Positions 18,760 through 26,849 of a stretch of DNA of 64,000 nt are shown here, in pieces. The notes below the pieces were generated by a model. That model did no database searches. It saw only the letters and a list, made by a program, of their open reading frames with translations, and was not told the origin of the DNA. The first letter of the stretch is position 1; each line of letters opens with the position of its first letter. The DNA is from Spartobacteria bacterium (GTDB taxonomy: Bacteria > Verrucomicrobiota > Verrucomicrobiia > Chthoniobacterales > Chthoniobacteraceae): contig JAJPJG010000012.1 of assembly GCA_021324395.1 (NCBI GenBank), forward strand, positions 1 to 64,000, read 5' to 3'. The position numbers and the translations under genes are program-made.

Positions 18760-19317
18760 ATGGCACTCGCAAACGATCTCCGCAAAGGCATGGCCATCCG
18801 CTACAATGGCAACCCGGCTATTGTCCTCGAAGTCCAGCACCGCACGCCCGGCAATCTGCGCGCGTTTGTGCAGGCGATCATCCGCTACATCAACACGGGC
18901 AAAAGCGCCGACGTGCGCTTCGGCTCGACGGACAAGGTCGAACTCGTCGATGTGCAGCGGCAGGAACTCGAGTTTTCTTACAAAGATCACACCGGCTTTC
19001 ACTTCATGGATCCGGAGAGTTACGAGACGATTTCGCTCAATGAGGATTTGCTCGCCGACGCGAAGGATTATCTCGTCGAAAATTTGAAAGTGCAGGTGCT
19101 CTCGATCGAAGGCAAACCGGCGCAGGTCGAGCTGCCGTCGTCCGTCTCGATGAAAGTCACCGAATCGGCGGAAGGCGTGCGCGGCGACAGCGCAAACAAC
19201 GTTCAAAAGCCCGCCACACTCGAGACCGGCAAAGTCATCCAGGTGCCGCTGTTCATCAAGGAAGGCGAGTTGATCAAAGTCGATACGCGCACCGGCGCCT
19301 ACATGGGCCGCGCTTAG
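18760..19317 (+). CDS. efp: Translation elongation factor P
   Basis: A 185-residue EF-P with the usual three beta-barrel domains; it rescues ribosomes stalled at polyproline. The tip of the domain I loop reads HRTPGNLRAF, putting Asn32 where the modified Lys34 (beta-lysylation) or Arg32 (rhamnosylation) stands in proteobacterial EF-Ps. The known modification enzymes would therefore have no target, and none is encoded nearby. The C-terminal signature of the family is visible (GKVIQVPLFIKEGE, VDTRTGAYMGRA). The stop codon directly abuts the stop codon of the convergent exonuclease gene. Confidence 0.95.
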   Translation: MALANDLRKGMAIRYNGNPAIVLEVQHRTPGNLRAFVQAIIRYINTGKSADVRFGSTDKVELVDVQRQELEFSYKDHTGFHFMDPESYETISLNEDLLADAKDYLVENLKVQVLSIEGKPAQVELPSSVSMKVTESAEGVRGDSANNVQKPATLETGKVIQVPLFIKEGELIKVDTRTGAYMGRA

Positions 19318-20076
19318 TTATTGCAGCGCGGAAAATTGCGCCACCACCGGCGCGTGATCGCTGGTGCCAAATGCCGCACGCACTTCACACGAGCTGACCG
19401 TTCGCGCGAGCGATTCGGACGCGATGATGTAGTCGAGCCGCCAGCCGATATTTCTCGCGCGCATCGATCGCCACGGCGGCCACCAAGTGAATAGTCCTTC
19501 ATTCTGCGGATCGAGTTCGCGCGCGACATCGACAAAACCTTGCGCAAGCAAATCCGCAAACCACGCACGCTCGCCCGGCGTCTGCCCGGTGAAACGCGGA
19601 CTGCGCTCTTTTGGATGCACATCGATTTCAAGCCGCGCCACATTCAAATCGCCGCACAAAACTAGCGGCTTTTTTGTCGCTGAAAACACACGCGCGTAAG
19701 CGCTCATCGCATCGAGAAAACGCAACTTTGCCGGAAAATCCTTACCGCCGTTCGGCACGTAGATCGACGCGATGGTTACGCCACCGACCTCGGCTGTAAC
19801 GATGCGATTTTCAAAATCAAAATCCGGATGCGCGAAGCACGGTTGCGTCGGACAAAATTCCTTTCGCACCTGCAGCGCCACACCCGAGTAGCCGCGTGGC
19901 GCGCCATGCCAGTAGCACCAGTAGCCTTCCATCTCGCACAAAGCGGCGGGCACTTGCTCGGACGTCGCTTTGATTTCCTGCAAACAGAGCACGTCGGGGC
20001 GTTCGCGCTCGATCCATTCGAGCACCTGCGACTGCCGCGCGCGAATGCCGTTCACGTTCCATGTCGCGATTTTCAT
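19318..20076 (-). CDS. xthA: Exodeoxyribonuclease III / AP endonuclease
   Basis: A 252-residue member of the exonuclease III family that cleaves at abasic sites in base-excision repair. Signatures are MKIATWNVNGIRAR at the N terminus, LCLQEIK with the metal-binding Glu, SIYVPNGG, LCGDLNVA, the catalytic WRLDYI region and terminal GTSDHAPV with the catalytic Asp-His. The ATG at 20076 is chosen since it gives the canonical start. The frame extends about 70 residues further upstream but those residues are low in quality and unlike the family. It is convergent with efp, with no base between the two stop codons. Confidence 0.94.
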   Translation of the reverse strand: MKIATWNVNGIRARQSQVLEWIERERPDVLCLQEIKATSEQVPAALCEMEGYWCYWHGAPRGYSGVALQVRKEFCPTQPCFAHPDFDFENRIVTAEVGGVTIASIYVPNGGKDFPAKLRFLDAMSAYARVFSATKKPLVLCGDLNVARLEIDVHPKERSPRFTGQTPGERAWFADLLAQGFVDVARELDPQNEGLFTWWPPWRSMRARNIGWRLDYIIASESLARTVSSCEVRAAFGTSDHAPVVAQFSALQ

Positions 20077-20210
20077 GTGAGGAGAAATGTAGCGAGGTGC
20101 AGCATTGCGATGCGAGTTCACACGCGTCTTTTTATTGAAAAATTGCTGCAGGGGCTGAGCGCGAAAGCAGTTCTCCTTGCTCTTTTTCTTCGCTCGCAGA
20201 AAAAAAGGAA

Positions 20211-20972
20211 ATGCGCAGAAATCGCAAACGCTCGAAGCTTCGCATTTCCGCGCACGCGGCGCGCGAGCGTGAGACGCTGACAATTCCGCTTTGGTGGCTA
20301 AACAGCATCATCGCGCTGTTTTTGCTTCCGCTCGCCGGCATTTGGACGAAGACATTTCTCACCTGTTTTACGCGCGCGACGTTTCAGCATCATTTTTGGG
20401 CGAGCGAGGAATTCTGGTTTTTCGCGCTCGGCGCGGTGCTGTGGGTGATCGCGTTTTTCGGATTGCCGCGACCACTTTGGATCTACGTGTTCGGCCATGA
20501 GCTGACGCATGCACTTTGGGTCTGGATGATGGGCGGGCGCGTATCGCAGTTTCGCGTGTCGAGTGACGGCGGGCATATCATCAGCAACAAACACAATTTC
20601 TGGATCGCACTCGCGCCCTATTTTTTTCCGCTCTACTCGATCGGCGTCATCGCGCTCTACGGCATCGCGGGATTTTTCTGGAACCTCGAGCCATATCATC
20701 GCTGGCTTTATGCGCTGATCGGCGTGACGTGGGCGTTTCACATTTCGTTTACGCTTTGGATGATACCGAAAGGACAGACGGACCTGACCTACTACGGCAC
20801 TTTTTTTTCGCTCGTGATGATTTATTTGATGAACCTGCTCGTGCTCACCGCGCTCCTCATCATTGCATCTCCACACGTGACTCTCGTGTCGTTTGCGCGC
20901 GAGCTTTTGCGCAATGCCGAGAGCTTCTCCACGCTCGTTTGCACGAACGTGGCGGCGCTGCGGCGATCGTGA
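20211..20972 (+). CDS. Polytopic membrane protein with HELTH motif (M50-like protease candidate)
   Basis: A 253-residue protein with about five to six predicted membrane segments. His96-Glu97-Leu-Thr-His100 in VFGHELTHALWVWMMGG is a gluzincin-type HExxH zinc motif at a membrane edge, as in M50 site-2 proteases. A clear second metal motif (NPDG type) is not visible, so peptidase activity is plausible but unproven. It stands between exonuclease III and the glycan cluster, converging on the GT4 gene with only one base between stop codons. The first 25 residues are strongly basic, and a later start is possible. Confidence 0.7.
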   Translation: MRRNRKRSKLRISAHAARERETLTIPLWWLNSIIALFLLPLAGIWTKTFLTCFTRATFQHHFWASEEFWFFALGAVLWVIAFFGLPRPLWIYVFGHELTHALWVWMMGGRVSQFRVSSDGGHIISNKHNFWIALAPYFFPLYSIGVIALYGIAGFFWNLEPYHRWLYALIGVTWAFHISFTLWMIPKGQTDLTYYGTFFSLVMIYLMNLLVLTALLIIASPHVTLVSFARELLRNAESFSTLVCTNVAALRRS

Positions 20973-20973
20973 T

Positions 20974-22197
20974 TTAACAGTTCAGGTTTTGCAAAACCTC
21001 CGCCATTCGCGCGGCGTAGCGCTCCTCAACGAACTTTTCGACAAAACGCGCACGCAATGCTTCAGCGCCATCGTGTGTAAAACAAAGCCGCAGCACCGCC
21101 GCGATTTCCTGCGGCGTTCGAGGCGGGACAAAACCGGGATATTCCGGCGGCAAAATTTCCGGGATCGCACGCCAGCGGGTAGTGATGATTTCAAGCCCGA
21201 ACGCCATCGCCTCGAGCAAGCTCACCGGCTGGCCTTCCGCCGGATAAAACGTCGGAAAACAATAGCAATCGTTTCCGCGCAGAAGCGCCGCTTTCACATC
21301 GCCGGAAACAAAACCAGCGTGCGTTACCGTCCCGTTGAGGTCGGGTTGCCCGATCCTTTTCGCGAACTGCTGCTCTTCCGCTTCGCTAAAAAAAGCGCCT
21401 GCAACCGTGAGGCGAATCCGCAGGGGCGATTGCGATCCTTTTAGCGCGGCATTCGCGAGCGCGACTGCATCGAGCGTATCGAAAATGCCTTTCTCGGTCG
21501 TGCAGTGAGCGAGATAAAGCACTTTGAAAACGTCCGGATCGCCGCCGGCTGCATCGCGTTCTAATTGCGTGAGCGAATCACCGGCGATCAGTTTTTTCCG
21601 CGCAGCGACACGCGCTTTTCTCCGCGGCAGAACTTCACTTTGAAACGCCGGACACGGATCAGGAATTCCATTCGGCACAATTTCCACGTCGCGCGTTTTG
21701 AACCAAAGCGCATCGCGCATGCTCGGGATCGCAAGCGCAATCGATAGCGATGGGCGGCCGAGCAACCATCGCGTGATGGAGCGCTCGAGTCGCGTGCCCT
21801 CGCGCGCGAGCCAGTCGCCGAGCCCGACCGCGTGCCAATGGTAAACGAACTTCCGAAAAAACGGCCGACACAAAAGCATCACAATCCAGTCGCGATACAG
21901 CGCCGCGCGCTTGCCTGGTGCCGGCACGTAATAAAAGCAATTCAGCCCGTAGCGGAACTTGCACCAAATCGCCTCCGCACAATACCGCAGCACCAGCATC
22001 GCCTTTCCAAAACGGACCTCCCCGATGTCTTCCATGTCCTCGGAAAATTGGCAGTTCACGTGATAGCACTCGATCGGCCCTTGTGCTTCACCGTGCTGCT
22101 TGCGCCGATCCCCGCCAAGCTCGTCGAGCATCAACTTCACCATGTAGCTCTGCCCGTGATGTGGCGGCGGCGTATGGGCGAAGACAAGGAGCTTCAT
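20974..22197 (-). CDS. Glycosyltransferase family 4, exosortase-locus
   Basis: A 407-residue GT-B glycosyltransferase. The N terminus (FAHTPPPHHGQSYMVK) is the acceptor-domain glycine-rich start; the C half has VLYLAHCTTEKGIFD and the donor-site region FYPAEGQPVSLLEAMAFGLEI. It is the last gene of a leftward run (exosortase, EpsI, GT9, GT2, GT4); its ATG overlaps the GT2 stop codon by 4 bp, implying translational coupling. Role: adding sugars to a surface polysaccharide; sugar and linkage unknown. Confidence 0.87.
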   Translation of the reverse strand: MKLLVFAHTPPPHHGQSYMVKLMLDELGGDRRKQHGEAQGPIECYHVNCQFSEDMEDIGEVRFGKAMLVLRYCAEAIWCKFRYGLNCFYYVPAPGKRAALYRDWIVMLLCRPFFRKFVYHWHAVGLGDWLAREGTRLERSITRWLLGRPSLSIALAIPSMRDALWFKTRDVEIVPNGIPDPCPAFQSEVLPRRKARVAARKKLIAGDSLTQLERDAAGGDPDVFKVLYLAHCTTEKGIFDTLDAVALANAALKGSQSPLRIRLTVAGAFFSEAEEQQFAKRIGQPDLNGTVTHAGFVSGDVKAALLRGNDCYCFPTFYPAEGQPVSLLEAMAFGLEIITTRWRAIPEILPPEYPGFVPPRTPQEIAAVLRLCFTHDGAEALRARFVEKFVEERYAARMAEVLQNLNC

Positions 22198-23147
22198 TTG
22201 ATTATGCGATTTACGTTTTTGGAATTATGCAACCTTTCGAACTGGCAGCGAAAAGAATTCTTGTCGTTATAGCCCGCAGGACGTCCCAGAATTGCGCCGC
22301 GCCAAAACGCGAAAGCGGCTTGAGGCCAGTCGCGAGCCGGCCACGTGCGAAAGAAACGCCGTAAATTGCCGGGGATGGTGTGCAGGATGCGGTGGCCGTG
22401 TGGCAGGTAGATGCTTACGTATGCGATATTCTGCAGCATCGCGGCATGGCGTGGCATTTCGGCGTCTGCGGTCGATGGAGTTTCTCGCGGCGGAAGATGT
22501 TGAACGGTTGTTGTCGGAACGAAAATGCCTTTGCGCCGGTGCGTGATGCGTAGCGAAAATTCCAGATCTTCTCCGCGCACCCAGAAATCGGCGCGATGAA
22601 AGCCGAGATGGTCGATGGCGCGGCGGGTGACGAGTAGCGAGACGCCTGTGCTCCAGGAAAAGCAGATCGGTTCGGGGCCACATTTCGCGACAAACTCGGC
22701 GGGGGTTTGCGGCTGGCGAATGGCATCGAACTTTTCGTGGTCGAGCAAACCCGGAAACCAGCCTACCTGACCACGTTCATCGACGATCATCGGACATGCG
22801 ATGTCCGCTGCTTCGCGCTGCATTTCCCGGAGCAGAATTTCGAGCACGTCCGGCGAAACGACTGCATCGTCATCGAGAATCCAGATGTGTGTAAGCGCCG
22901 GAAATTTTTCGAGTGCGGTTTTTTCGGCAAGCGCAAGTCCGCCGCCGCAGCCGAGATTCTCGCCGGGCGCGAAATAACACGTCTTTAACCTCGCGTTTAT
23001 AACGACCTTTTCTGTTTCGGGATCGCCACCGTTATCCACGATTACCGCCGCTTCGAATCCCTTTACCTTTTCAAGCGACGCAAGCAGTCGTGCTAGCTCG
23101 CGGGGGCGGTTGCGCGTGGCGGTGACGGCGACGACGAACGGTGTCAT
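22194..23147 (-). CDS. Glycosyltransferase family 2
   Basis: A 317-residue GT-A enzyme. TPFVVAVTATRNRPREL opens the nucleotide-sugar fold, with ILDDDAVVSP as the metal-binding DxD-type motif and GEDLEFSLR in the ED acceptor region. It resembles rhamnosyl- or galactofuranosyltransferases of the GlfT/WbbL group, but specificity cannot be read. The ATG at 23147 overlaps the stop of the upstream GT9 gene (ATGA), so the longer frame upstream is not used. The stop codon in turn overlaps the start of the GT4 gene. Confidence 0.88.
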   Translation of the reverse strand: MTPFVVAVTATRNRPRELARLLASLEKVKGFEAAVIVDNGGDPETEKVVINARLKTCYFAPGENLGCGGGLALAEKTALEKFPALTHIWILDDDAVVSPDVLEILLREMQREAADIACPMIVDERGQVGWFPGLLDHEKFDAIRQPQTPAEFVAKCGPEPICFSWSTGVSLLVTRRAIDHLGFHRADFWVRGEDLEFSLRITHRRKGIFVPTTTVQHLPPRETPSTADAEMPRHAAMLQNIAYVSIYLPHGHRILHTIPGNLRRFFRTWPARDWPQAAFAFWRGAILGRPAGYNDKNSFRCQFERLHNSKNVNRIIK

Positions 23148-24244
23148 GTTTGCGCGAACACCGGCTCGGTTTTCATCAAACGCGACGTTAACGCGCCGTC
23201 GGAAATCAAGTGCATGATGTGCCGCTGAATCTCCGGCCAGACTGTGTCGGGCAGCAATTTCGTCATGCAATGCGGCTCGCGGAATTTGCAGTAGTCGAAA
23301 CACGGACGCCACGGGCAGATGTCGCGGATGATCACTTTGTGAATGTCGCCCCACGGACGAAACCAGTCGGGATCGCTCGGACCGAAAATCGGAATCGCGG
23401 GGCGGCCGCAGCACGCCGCGATGTGCGCGGGGCCGCTGTCGTTGCAAAGCAAAAGATCGCTGCGGCAGAGCACATCGACGAGTTCGCGCACCGAGAGTTT
23501 TCGGATGAAAGTATTCGCGAGCGGCGCCAGTCCTGAGCCGTAGCCGTCGGGCTCTGGAATGAGCACGAGATGAAAATCAAAATGACGTCGCAGACGTTTT
23601 ATGATTTCGCCGAAATACTCCTCCGGCCAGCGCCGCACCGCAATGCGTGCCCCGGTGTGTAAACAAACGACCGGCTTTGTAATTTCCGCAAAAAGCGACT
23701 CCACTTTGTCGGAAAAATAACCGCGTGTGCGCAGACCCGGGTCGGCGCTTTCCATTCCGGGTAATCCAATGGCGGCGCCGATCTCACGCCAGTCCTCGAC
23801 TTTGTGCTGTTTTGGTTGCCGGCGCTGGAGCGGGTGGGTGAGAAAAATCCGGCTGCCGTGACGCGGATAACCGTAGCGCTCGCCAGCACCGATGAGCCAC
23901 ATAAACAAATGATCGCGCGGATCGTTTCGCACCGACATCGCAATGTTGAAGTGCTCGCGTCGAAGGCGAAAAATCAAGCGCAACAGTTCGCCCCAGTTCC
24001 ATTTCCAGAGATCATACTTGCCGAGATACGCAGTCCACGGCGCATCGTAGTGAATGAATTCCACCGACGGAAACGACGGGTGCAGCAGTTCGCGCGCGTA
24101 ACCTTTTCCGAGCAGGGTGACGTCGAAATTTTTCTGTGCCTCGCGAATGACCGGCGTTGCGAAGGTGAGATCGCCGAGCCCCCACAGCTCCATGATGAGC
24201 ATCTTGCGCCGGGGCGGCGCCGGGGATTCGTTGGCAACGTTCAC
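23144..24244 (-). CDS. Glycosyltransferase family 9 (heptosyltransferase-like)
   Basis: A 366-residue protein with the GT9 pattern: MLIMELWGLGDLTFATPVI at the start of the first Rossmann fold, CLHTGARIAVRRWP in the middle, and CNDSGPAHIAACCGRP followed by FGPSDP in the donor site. Family members add heptose to the LPS core or act on other ADP-sugars. Three cysteines cluster near the C terminus (ICPWRPCFDYCKF), a feature seen in several GT9 proteins. The GTG at 24244 gives the longest frame; an ATG at 24202 would begin directly at the family start. It lies 47 bp after EpsI. Confidence 0.87.
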   Translation of the reverse strand: MNVANESPAPPRRKMLIMELWGLGDLTFATPVIREAQKNFDVTLLGKGYARELLHPSFPSVEFIHYDAPWTAYLGKYDLWKWNWGELLRLIFRLRREHFNIAMSVRNDPRDHLFMWLIGAGERYGYPRHGSRIFLTHPLQRRQPKQHKVEDWREIGAAIGLPGMESADPGLRTRGYFSDKVESLFAEITKPVVCLHTGARIAVRRWPEEYFGEIIKRLRRHFDFHLVLIPEPDGYGSGLAPLANTFIRKLSVRELVDVLCRSDLLLCNDSGPAHIAACCGRPAIPIFGPSDPDWFRPWGDIHKVIIRDICPWRPCFDYCKFREPHCMTKLLPDTVWPEIQRHIMHLISDGALTSRLMKTEPVFAQT

Positions 24245-24291
24245 GGTTCAACTGCAAACATTGCACGGCAAAGCGCAACGAGAAATTTGCG

Positions 24292-24981
24292 TCAGCCGTA
24301 TTTCACCGACGGTTTGTGGATTTTCGGCGCTAGATTTTTGACGAATTCGCGGATCATCGCGTCGATCTCCTCTTCTGATTTTCCGTTTTCCTTGAAGCCT
24401 TTTGTGACGGTGGCGGCAACGGTGACGTATGCCCAGCGCTGGTTGTAGCCTTTCAGCAAGCGGTCACGGATGTCGTAAAAGTTGCGTGTGATGTGCGAAG
24501 GCGTGATGTCGTTGTAGCCGACGAACCAGTAGTAGTTCAGGTTGTAGAGATTCACCGAGCCGCCGTTCGTGGTGTGGATTGGCCGCATGTCGTGCAGCCG
24601 CGTGATTTTCAGCGTCGCGCCATCATCGAGCGGCACGTCGACGACACGCGAATCGGCGATGATCCAGCCCTGCGCGGGAAGGCAGCGCTCGGGGCGATGG
24701 ATGCTGGTATTCATGTCCTGGCCCGCGAGGACGATTGAGACGAAAATCTCGTCGCCCCATTTATTCGTATAAAGTTTCCGCGCGAACTCCGTTTCCGGGC
24801 CGAGGACCTGATGCTCTTTTTCTGTGATCTCGCTCTCTTTTCCAAACCAGTCGCCGACGAGTGTAGGCAGTTTCAACTCCACGCCGCTTGGCTGTGAGTT
24901 TGGGCGTGCCGGCAGCACATAAACGCAGCTCAGGCCGAGCAGCAGCACGATCTGCAAAATGACGAGCCGTTTAGTAGTCAT
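24292..24981 (-). CDS. epsI: EpsI family exosortase-associated protein
   Basis: A 229-residue protein with an N-terminal membrane anchor and an extracytoplasmic EpsI domain including HRPERCLPAQGW with its conserved Cys and LYNLNYYWFVG. EpsI proteins occur next to exosortases or fused to them, and are thought to support exopolysaccharide export or sorting. Its 5' end overlaps the exosortase 3' end by 11 bp. Confidence 0.9.
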   Translation of the reverse strand: MTTKRLVILQIVLLLGLSCVYVLPARPNSQPSGVELKLPTLVGDWFGKESEITEKEHQVLGPETEFARKLYTNKWGDEIFVSIVLAGQDMNTSIHRPERCLPAQGWIIADSRVVDVPLDDGATLKITRLHDMRPIHTTNGGSVNLYNLNYYWFVGYNDITPSHITRNFYDIRDRLLKGYNQRWAYVTVAATVTKGFKENGKSEEEIDAMIREFVKNLAPKIHKPSVKYG

Positions 24982-25969
24982 ACGAAACGGTTTCGCGTGT
25001 GCTGCCGTCGCCTCCGCCTTTGTCGATCGGCATCGTCAGGTGTTTCACATTTAGGTTTACCAATTTGCTGAACCCGAGCATCGCAAGCACGGCGAACGGG
25101 AAAAAAACGTAGCCGGAATAATCGTGATAGATACCGCTCGCGATTTTCGGGTCGTAGAATTTCGCGACGAGAATGACCGTAAAAATGCGCCCGACATTTC
25201 CGATGATCGCGAAGACGATCGACCCGCCGAAGATTACGATTTTTTTCCAAAACTTATCCTGCGTGAGGTGCACAAATACGGCTGTGAGCATCGCCATCGC
25301 GGTCAGCGAGCGGATTCCGCTGCAACCCTCGGCGATTTCAAAATTGAAGCTGCCGTCTGTCGCGTTGAGCGTCGTGCCGATTGCCTGAATGCCGATGCCA
25401 AGGATGTTCGTGAGGAAACCGACAATGCCGGTGATAACGAATTGCAGCCGGAAAGTTGCCTGCTCGAGCGCGGCAAATGGAATCGTGAAAATCAAAAAGG
25501 CGCATGGAAACAAAACGATCCGCGCGACTTTTTTCCCCCATAAAAACTCCACGATGCCATAGACCAAAAAGGGCGCGGCGGTGAGCGCGAGACGTCCCTG
25601 AATGCAGCGCGCCGAAAGCACGAACAGCAAGATGCCGATGCCGAGCCAGAGCAGTCCGCGATTTGAGCCCTGCTTCGGCGCGGCGGCGATTTTGTCGCGA
25701 TGATACCACGCGAGAAAGAGCGCGATCACCGGCACGAGCGGACCGTGATCGAGATTGTTTTCCGGGTTCCATGCCTTCCAAGCCCAAACCGCGGGCGTTT
25801 GCTGTCCGTTTACAAATAGTCGCACGTAGCCGTAAAAATAAACGAGCGTGCCGAGCATCGACGCGAGCAGCGCGGCTGCGGGCGGATTCGCCGCGCACCA
25901 TTTGCAGAAGCGCGAAAGCGAGTCGAGGATTCCGTCATCACGTGACGGCGAGCTGGGGGCGTCAGCCAT
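24971..25969 (-). CDS. Exosortase (membrane transpeptidase-like sorting enzyme)
   Basis: A 332-residue membrane protein with about eight transmembrane segments. The three family active-site residues are present: Cys216 in EGCSGIRSL, Arg261 in NVGRIF and His282 in YHDYSG. Exosortases cleave C-terminal sorting tails such as PEP-CTERM and hand the protein to a surface attachment pathway. No protein with a convincing Pro-Glu-Pro/TM/Arg tail is encoded in this window, so substrates must be elsewhere. The ATG at 25969 is preferred over an in-frame GTG 12 bp upstream. It leads the leftward glycan operon and is divergent from the WecG-type gene. Confidence 0.92.
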   Translation of the reverse strand: MADAPSSPSRDDGILDSLSRFCKWCAANPPAAALLASMLGTLVYFYGYVRLFVNGQQTPAVWAWKAWNPENNLDHGPLVPVIALFLAWYHRDKIAAAPKQGSNRGLLWLGIGILLFVLSARCIQGRLALTAAPFLVYGIVEFLWGKKVARIVLFPCAFLIFTIPFAALEQATFRLQFVITGIVGFLTNILGIGIQAIGTTLNATDGSFNFEIAEGCSGIRSLTAMAMLTAVFVHLTQDKFWKKIVIFGGSIVFAIIGNVGRIFTVILVAKFYDPKIASGIYHDYSGYVFFPFAVLAMLGFSKLVNLNVKHLTMPIDKGGGDGSTRETVSYDY

Positions 25970-26011
25970 AGAAACCGGCACACTTTACGGCAAAAACACT
26001 TTTGTGCAACC

Positions 26012-26815
26012 ATGCGCACGCGCATGCAATCCACCGCGACCGAGCCGCTTCAAACGTGTCCCGTGATCGGCACTCCGCTCGCCATCACCGACTACACAAA
26101 AGCCGTCGCGCACGTGCGCGCATGGGCAGGCGAACGCACCGCGACGCGCGTCGTCGCGGCGGCGAATACGCACGTGGTCACCCTCGCGCGGCACGACCGC
26201 AGTTTTGGCGCTGCGCTGGAAAAATTCGACCTCGTGCTGCCGGACGGCATGCCGCTTGTCTGGGTAATGAATCGCGCGTGCAACGCCGGGCTGAGTGACC
26301 GCGTTTACGGGCCGACCTTCATGCTGCACTGCCTCGAGGCGACGCAGAATGAATTCTCGCATTTCTTTCTCGGCGGATCGCCGGAGCTGCTCGAAGTGCT
26401 TCAGCAAAAGCTCCGTGAAAAATACCCGAACCTGCGCATCGCCGGTGTTTACTCTCCGCCGTTCGGCGAATGGCCAGACGACGAAGACGCGCGCATCATC
26501 GAAAAAATCGCTGTGTCCCGCGCGGACTTCGTCTGGATCGGCCTTGGTTGTCCGAAGCAGGAAATCTGGATCGCGCGCAACAAATCGCACCTGCCTGTCG
26601 CGATCTATGCCGGCGTTGGCGCGGCATTCGCCTTTCACGCCGGGCTCGTCCGCCAAGCGCCGCTCTGGATTCAAAGCGCCGGCCTCGAATGGCTATTTCG
26701 CATGCTTACCGAGCCGCGGCGGTTGTGGCGGCGTTATGTGAAATTTAACAGCCTGTTTTTGTTCTATCTGCTGCTCGATAAATTGCGGGGACGGCAAATC
26801 CGCCCGCGTAATTGA
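26012..26815 (+). CDS. WecG/TagA/CpsF family glycosyltransferase (GT26)
   Basis: A 267-residue GT26 enzyme of the family that adds the second sugar to undecaprenyl-diphosphate-linked GlcNAc in surface polysaccharide synthesis. Signatures: AAANTHVVTLAR, LVLPDGMPLVWVM, VWIGLGCPKQEIW and AGVGAAFAFHAG. A C-terminal amphipathic/basic part would dock on the membrane. Its ATG lies only 42 bp from the divergent exosortase start, so both promoters must overlap, and it likely belongs functionally to that locus. A distant ATG at 26024 is an alternative start. Confidence 0.9.
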   Translation: MRTRMQSTATEPLQTCPVIGTPLAITDYTKAVAHVRAWAGERTATRVVAAANTHVVTLARHDRSFGAALEKFDLVLPDGMPLVWVMNRACNAGLSDRVYGPTFMLHCLEATQNEFSHFFLGGSPELLEVLQQKLREKYPNLRIAGVYSPPFGEWPDDEDARIIEKIAVSRADFVWIGLGCPKQEIWIARNKSHLPVAIYAGVGAAFAFHAGLVRQAPLWIQSAGLEWLFRMLTEPRRLWRRYVKFNSLFLFYLLLDKLRGRQIRPRN

Positions 26816-26849
26816 CACTCCGCAGCGGCAAAACTACGCTGCTGGACTC

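Noticed and set aside
19318-20283. Longer exonuclease III with about 70 extra N-terminal residues
   Set aside because: The extension is basic, low quality and precedes the canonical MKIATWNVNG start; it also overlaps the divergent membrane protein gene.
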